A DNA stretch of 40,104 nucleotides, from the NCBI GenBank assembly GCA_001783695.1, contig MFNE01000023.1:1-40104 (forward strand). The letters are read 5' to 3'. The notes beneath the pieces are model-generated. The model searched no databases, had not been told where the DNA came from, and saw only the letters and a program-made list of their open reading frames with translations. The DNA is from Candidatus Lambdaproteobacteria bacterium RIFOXYD2_FULL_50_16 (lineage in GTDB: Bacteria; SAR324; XYD2-FULL-50-16). A program made the position numbers and the translations under genes. The first letter of the stretch is position 1. Every line of letters starts with the position of its first letter. This document shows positions 33,534 to 40,104 of this stretch, piece after piece.

Positions 33534-34085
33534 TTAAAGGGATTGGGTGACAGTGAAATCGGTATTCATCACCGGGTGACCAGAGCCGCAATATTCCATA
33601 CAGAGAATTTGGTAGGTTCCTGGTTGGTCAAATCGGTAATAGATCTTGGAAGCGTATCCTGGCATAGCTTGGGTTTGGGTCAAGATCTGACCGGCTTCAT
33701 TATAAATGCCAATCCCGTGGTTGACGTCGGTGGCGCTCACTTCGAACTCGACCAATTTGCCAGTCAAAATCGCCTCTACGGGGGCGTTTTCTTTTAAATC
33801 AATGGCAGGCTGAACCTCCCAAGCCCACATGCTGCCTACTACCTTTACGTTATAGTCTGCCGATTCTTGGTTCGGGGGGAAGTAAGGTAGGCCGTGTAGG
33901 CTACCAAACAAGGAAACCACGATAAACAAAGACAGCGCAAAAAAATAAACCTTGCGCATGCCGTAGATTTTGGGGGCCACCGTCTCTAGGGGGGCGCTAT
34001 TGTGGGTGGAACTGATCAGCCACTTGGTGACTGCAAAAATGATCAGCGTGCCCACCAGGGTGATGAGACCTGCGTACCATGCCAT
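33534..34085 (-). CDS. norS: heme-copper oxidoreductase subunit II with CuA site (NorS-like)
   Basis: 183 aa. Seen: two N-terminal membrane helices (LITLVGTLIIFAVTKWLI; VYFFALSLFIVVSLFG); a tryptophan motif (GSMWAWEV); then a cupredoxin domain with a full CuA ligand set: His123 (DVNHGIGIY), Cys162, Glu164, Cys166, His170 and Met173 (LCMEYCGSGHPVM). The CuA centre accepts electrons from a soluble cytochrome c or cupredoxin. GAGG lies 7 nt from the ATG. It is the first gene of the operon (9-base gap to subunit I) and divergent from an NsrR-like regulator. Confidence 0.9.
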   Translation of the reverse strand: MAWYAGLITLVGTLIIFAVTKWLISSTHNSAPLETVAPKIYGMRKVYFFALSLFIVVSLFGSLHGLPYFPPNQESADYNVKVVGSMWAWEVQPAIDLKENAPVEAILTGKLVEFEVSATDVNHGIGIYNEAGQILTQTQAMPGYASKIYYRFDQPGTYQILCMEYCGSGHPVMNTDFTVTQSL

Positions 34086-34145
34086 AAAATAACCTCGGGA
34101 TGTTTAACAGATATCCATCGGGACTGGAGTCCTTCAGGGAAAAGC

Positions 34146-34229
34146 TTTGATCGCGCTTGGACGCAAAAGATCAAAGTGGAATTTAATATATAGCTTTGTA
34201 AAGGAAAACGGAATGCAAAGCAATATATA
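34146..34229. promoter_or_regulatory. two inverted repeats in the norS/nsrR divergent spacer
   Basis: First: perfect CTTTGATC (34146-34153) and GATCAAAG (34170-34177), 16-nt spacer. Second: TATATAGCTTTG (34188-34199) and CAAAGCAATATATA (34216-34229), imperfect, 16-nt spacer. Both have CTTTG/CAAAG-type arms with equal spacing, suggesting paired or cooperative binding of one regulator, plausibly the adjacent NsrR-like protein. Neither is an FNR box, whose half sites are 4 nt apart. Confidence 0.5.
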
Positions 34230-34262
34230 AAATACCACTATAGGCAACTTTGTGGTTAGCCC

Positions 34263-34291
34263 TTGTGAAGGCGGGCTGATAAGGCTATTCT
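34263..34291 (+). promoter_or_regulatory. candidate promoter of the Rrf2/NsrR-like gene
   Basis: -35 TTGTGA (34263-34268), 17-nt spacer, -10 TATTCT (34286-34291), about 52 bases before the preferred ATG. Each hexamer matches the consensus at four of six positions. Confidence 0.4.
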
Positions 34292-34343
34292 TCTTAGGAA
34301 AAAATTGCGGTGTCACCTATTAAACTTTGATTCGAAACTTGCT

Positions 34344-34784
34344 ATGCGTTTTAAAAAACAATCGGATTACGCCCTTCGAGTGCTGATGTACTTAGCAACC
34401 GTTCAGGGAGATTCCACCACCATAAAAGAAATTGCCCAAAGTTTTGGTATCTCTCAAAATCATTTGATGAAAGTGGTCCAAAGCCTTCGTCAGTCTGGCT
34501 TTGTTAAAACCCAAAGGGGGAACAAAGGGGGGATTCGCTTAGGCCAACCGGCAGAGCAGATTAAAATTGGCCAAGTCTTACGTAAAGTGGGAGAGCAAAA
34601 TGAATTGGCCGAATGTTTTATTCAGGTCGGACAATGTAAGATCGATCGGATTTGCCAGCTTAAACCCGCCTTGGCAAAAGCCAACGACGCCTTTTTTGAG
34701 GTGTTAGATGGTTACAGTCTGGCAGATATCCTAGGCTCACCTAGAGCCATGTCTGATCTTTTGCGTCTTGGCACTAGAGTTTAA
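34344..34784 (+). CDS. nsrR: Rrf2-family regulator, NsrR-like (probable NO-sensing Fe-S repressor)
   Basis: 146 aa. Seen: an Rrf2 winged helix (MRFKKQSDYALRVLMYLA; QSFGISQNHLMKVVQSL; RGNKGGIRLG) and three cysteines Cys91, Cys98 and Cys104 in ECF-IQVGQC-KIDRIC, followed by LAKANDAFFEVLDGYSLADIL. E. coli NsrR has Cys91, Cys96 and Cys102, so spacing is near but not identical. NsrR binds a [4Fe-4S] cluster that NO destroys, relieving repression. The start at 34344 matches the family; the frame opens earlier at a TTG (34305) that adds unrelated residues. Divergence from norSY strongly suggests it controls that operon. Confidence 0.88.
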   Translation: MRFKKQSDYALRVLMYLATVQGDSTTIKEIAQSFGISQNHLMKVVQSLRQSGFVKTQRGNKGGIRLGQPAEQIKIGQVLRKVGEQNELAECFIQVGQCKIDRICQLKPALAKANDAFFEVLDGYSLADILGSPRAMSDLLRLGTRV

Positions 34785-35083
34785 CCGATTGGAGAAAGAC
34801 TATTTGATCCCCTTCGCCCATACGGATTGCCCATTCATAGCGGATTTATAACCATTTTAAGCCTATGGCCCAGTAGATTAAGGCAAAAGAAGCTTTTAGC
34901 CTCTTGCCAAGACAACTTTTTCCCAGATATATAAGGGCTTAGCGAAAGCTAATAAACAGGCTCCAGGTGAACGGCCCAGCGCGAAGTTGTCCGATTTTGA
35001 CCGAAAAAGCCCTAGCACCCAATCAAAGGTTGCGGTAGAAACGCTGCAAACCTTACACTTGACCACTTTTCCAGGGAAAACAG
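34785..35083 (+). promoter_or_regulatory. intergenic region with candidate HU promoter
   Basis: A 299-base spacer. A possible promoter is TTGCCA (34904-34909), 18-nt spacer, TATATA (34928-34933), giving a 5' leader near 145 bases. A weak hairpin (GGCAAAAGA at 34882-34890 with TCTTGCC at 34902-34908) precedes it. The minus-strand open frame here (34896-35090) overlaps the HU start and does not look like a gene. Confidence 0.35.
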
Positions 35084-35368
35084 ATGGCAAACATCACTAA
35101 AAAAGATCTTATCGCTACCGTTGCCGGTTCTACCGGCCAAAGCAAATCGGCTGCTGAAGCCGCAATTAACGCTGTAATTGGCTCGATTACCGACGCTCTT
35201 TCTAAAGGCGATGACGTTACTTTGGTTGGTTTTGGTACCTTCACCACCGTAAACAAAGCTGCTCGCGAAGGCCGCAATCCAAAAACCGGCGAAAAGCTCA
35301 AGATTCCAGCTTCAACCGCACCTAAGTTCAAACCTGGCAAAGCACTTAAAGACGCTGTGTCCAAGTAA
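35084..35368 (+). CDS. HU-type histone-like DNA-binding protein
   Basis: 94 aa. Seen: NITKKDLIATVAGSTGQSKS (helix-turn-helix dimerisation body), then GFGTFTTVNKAAREGRNPKTGEKLKIPA, which carries the DNA-clasping beta arm with the conserved Arg-Asn-Pro-x-Thr-Gly, and PKFKPGKALKDAVS at the end. This is the normal HU length. It bends and packages DNA as a dimer; HU versus IHF subunit cannot be fully separated, but the arm and C-terminus favour HU. AGGGA lies 7 nt before the ATG. It is monocistronic, with a strong terminator. Confidence 0.96.
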   Translation: MANITKKDLIATVAGSTGQSKSAAEAAINAVIGSITDALSKGDDVTLVGFGTFTTVNKAAREGRNPKTGEKLKIPASTAPKFKPGKALKDAVSK

Positions 35369-35403
35369 GGATTCAGGAAGAGGTATTTCCGTTTCCTAAA
35401 TAG

Positions 35404-35429
35404 GCCGGGCTTGTCCCGGCTTTTTTTTT
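35404..35429 (+). terminator. rho-independent terminator of the HU gene
   Basis: GCCGGG (35404-35409) and CCCGGC (35415-35420) with loop CTTGT, followed by nine T. It lies 35 bases after the HU stop and is a textbook intrinsic terminator. Confidence 0.93.
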
Positions 35430-35559
35430 GCCCAAAATTGGGAATCTGGGCCTTGGCTATTTGCAGAATTAGAGCTTAGGCGTGTATTGGACCATTTATA
35501 GCCTTTATTTATAGGCTACAGCCACTAGAGCAAAAAAACTTTTGTCTATAAAAGTGGGG

Positions 35560-36198
35560 TTAAAGGCGGCCATAAATTCGCTCAGCCAGATGTGTTAGGC
35601 CTCGGGCTTTAAACTGGCTATAAGAATCTAGCGTATCTACCCTACCCAAGGGAATTAGGCCAGGGTACAAGGCCTCCACCTCTTTTTGCCCCACACTAAA
35701 AGGAGGACCCGACATTTGGGTCGTGTCATATTCCATGGTCACCAGGAGATGTTTCGCTTGGGGGCATAAGGTCTCCATATGTTTAGCGTAGGCCGGGCGC
35801 ATGGTCGGGGGCAGCGCGATCAAACTAGCCCGCTCAAATACGGCGTCTATACGCCCTGCTTGGGCTTTGGTCAGGGCAAAAAAGTCTCCAACCATCAAGG
35901 TCAATTGGTCAAAGTGGTATTGAGTGAAGTTTTCTTGATTTGAAGTCGTAAAGACTAACCGGTTTTCTGCGAAGAACTGGCTCGCTGCTAAAGGACTAAG
36001 CTCCACCCCTATTACTTCTAACCCCTGGCTAAGAAGCCACAACATATCTAAACTCTTGCCACACAATGGCACTAAAACCCTCGCCCCCGCCTTGAGCCCC
36101 AAGCGGGGCCAATATTCGCTCAAATGTGCTGTAACTTGGTTTTGGTGAAAGCCAATCTGATTTTCTTGCCAGCGTTCTAACCAAAAATTAGGTTCCAT
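35560..36198 (-). CDS. tpm: thiopurine S-methyltransferase-family protein (TPMT)
   Basis: 212 aa. Seen: start FWLERWQENQIGFHQ; SAM-binding PLCGKSLDMLWLLSQG followed by VIGVELSP; later FERASLIALPPTMRPAYAKH and GPPFSVG. These match bacterial TPMT closely. Family knowledge: bacterial TPMTs methylate thiols and can also methylate selenium and tellurium compounds to volatile products, which is of interest in an organism using selenocysteine. It lies 15 bases downstream of rnr, likely in a tgt-rnr-tpm transcript. The Shine-Dalgarno is weak. Confidence 0.92.
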   Translation of the reverse strand: MEPNFWLERWQENQIGFHQNQVTAHLSEYWPRLGLKAGARVLVPLCGKSLDMLWLLSQGLEVIGVELSPLAASQFFAENRLVFTTSNQENFTQYHFDQLTLMVGDFFALTKAQAGRIDAVFERASLIALPPTMRPAYAKHMETLCPQAKHLLVTMEYDTTQMSGPPFSVGQKEVEALYPGLIPLGRVDTLDSYSQFKARGLTHLAERIYGRL

Positions 36199-36213
36199 GA
36201 CTTTAGGGGGTGG

Positions 36214-40104
<3,891 letters not shown>

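Noticed and set aside
32088-34085. Plain ba3-type cytochrome c oxidase
   Set aside because: The catalytic Tyr position is Asn, and the senC, orf1 and NsrR-like context fits sNOR better; kept as the alternative.
34146-34177. FNR/Anr box in the norS upstream region
   Set aside because: The half sites resemble TTGATC/GATCAA but are 16 nt or more apart rather than 4 nt.
34896-35090. 64-aa minus-strand frame overlapping the HU start
   Set aside because: It overlaps the HU start and upstream region and has no family-like features.

Overview
This is a compact, gene-dense bacterial chromosome segment of roughly balanced GC content. The gene set points to a Gram-negative bacterium of proteobacterial or delta-proteobacterial type. 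It includes a predicted outer-membrane beta-barrel protein, a 7TMR-DISM histidine kinase, HU, RNase R, TPMT, a B-family-like heme-copper oxidoreductase, and SelB with a HesB-like selenoprotein. I cannot place it more precisely without a search. No transposase, integrase, phage module or CRISPR array is visible.

Layout, 1-11.5 kb: a LysR regulator (-); a small exported PsiF-like protein; a P2A calcium-type ATPase; an unrecognised 171-aa protein (-); a hisH-hisF pair standing outside any his operon; a 7TMR-DISM sensor kinase (-); and a yaaA-ABC ATPase-ABC permease operon (-). 11.6-18.6 kb: nadA-nadB-nadC (de novo NAD synthesis), an exported protein with a probable outer-membrane C-terminal domain, and a hybrid histidine kinase. 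18.7-25.7 kb: a small exported protein, then a tightly coupled trio of selB, a 1036-aa protein with a catalytically degenerate CHAT domain plus TPR-like repeats, and a eukaryotic-type UDP-glucose pyrophosphorylase. 25.7-26.5 kb: a two-gene overlapping unit of unknown, possibly toxin-antitoxin-like, nature.

26.5-30.3 kb (-): a copper-resistance operon csoR-copZ-copA with a perfect CsoR-type dyad between its -35 and -10 elements; a tRNA-Leu(UAA); and a gene invisible to ordinary ORF calling. That gene is a 97-residue HesB/IscA-like selenoprotein with an in-frame UGA at codon 35, in place of the first cluster-binding cysteine. It has its own promoter, Shine-Dalgarno, terminator and a candidate bacterial SECIS hairpin. 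With selB in the same window, this shows that the organism decodes UGA as selenocysteine.

30.3-34.8 kb: an operon (-) that looks like a cytochrome oxidase but is best read as the alternative nitric oxide reductase sNOR (norS-norY-senC-orf1) plus an HPP-family membrane protein. The catalytic subunit carries Asn where oxygen reductases have the cross-linked Tyr (His-x3-Asn236). It is divergently transcribed from an NsrR-like Rrf2 regulator with three cysteines, and the intergenic space holds two widely spaced inverted repeats. 35-40 kb: HU with a strong terminator; tgt-rnr-tpm (-); and a 3'-truncated dcd.

The two most notable systems are the recoded selenoprotein and the NO-linked norSY operon.
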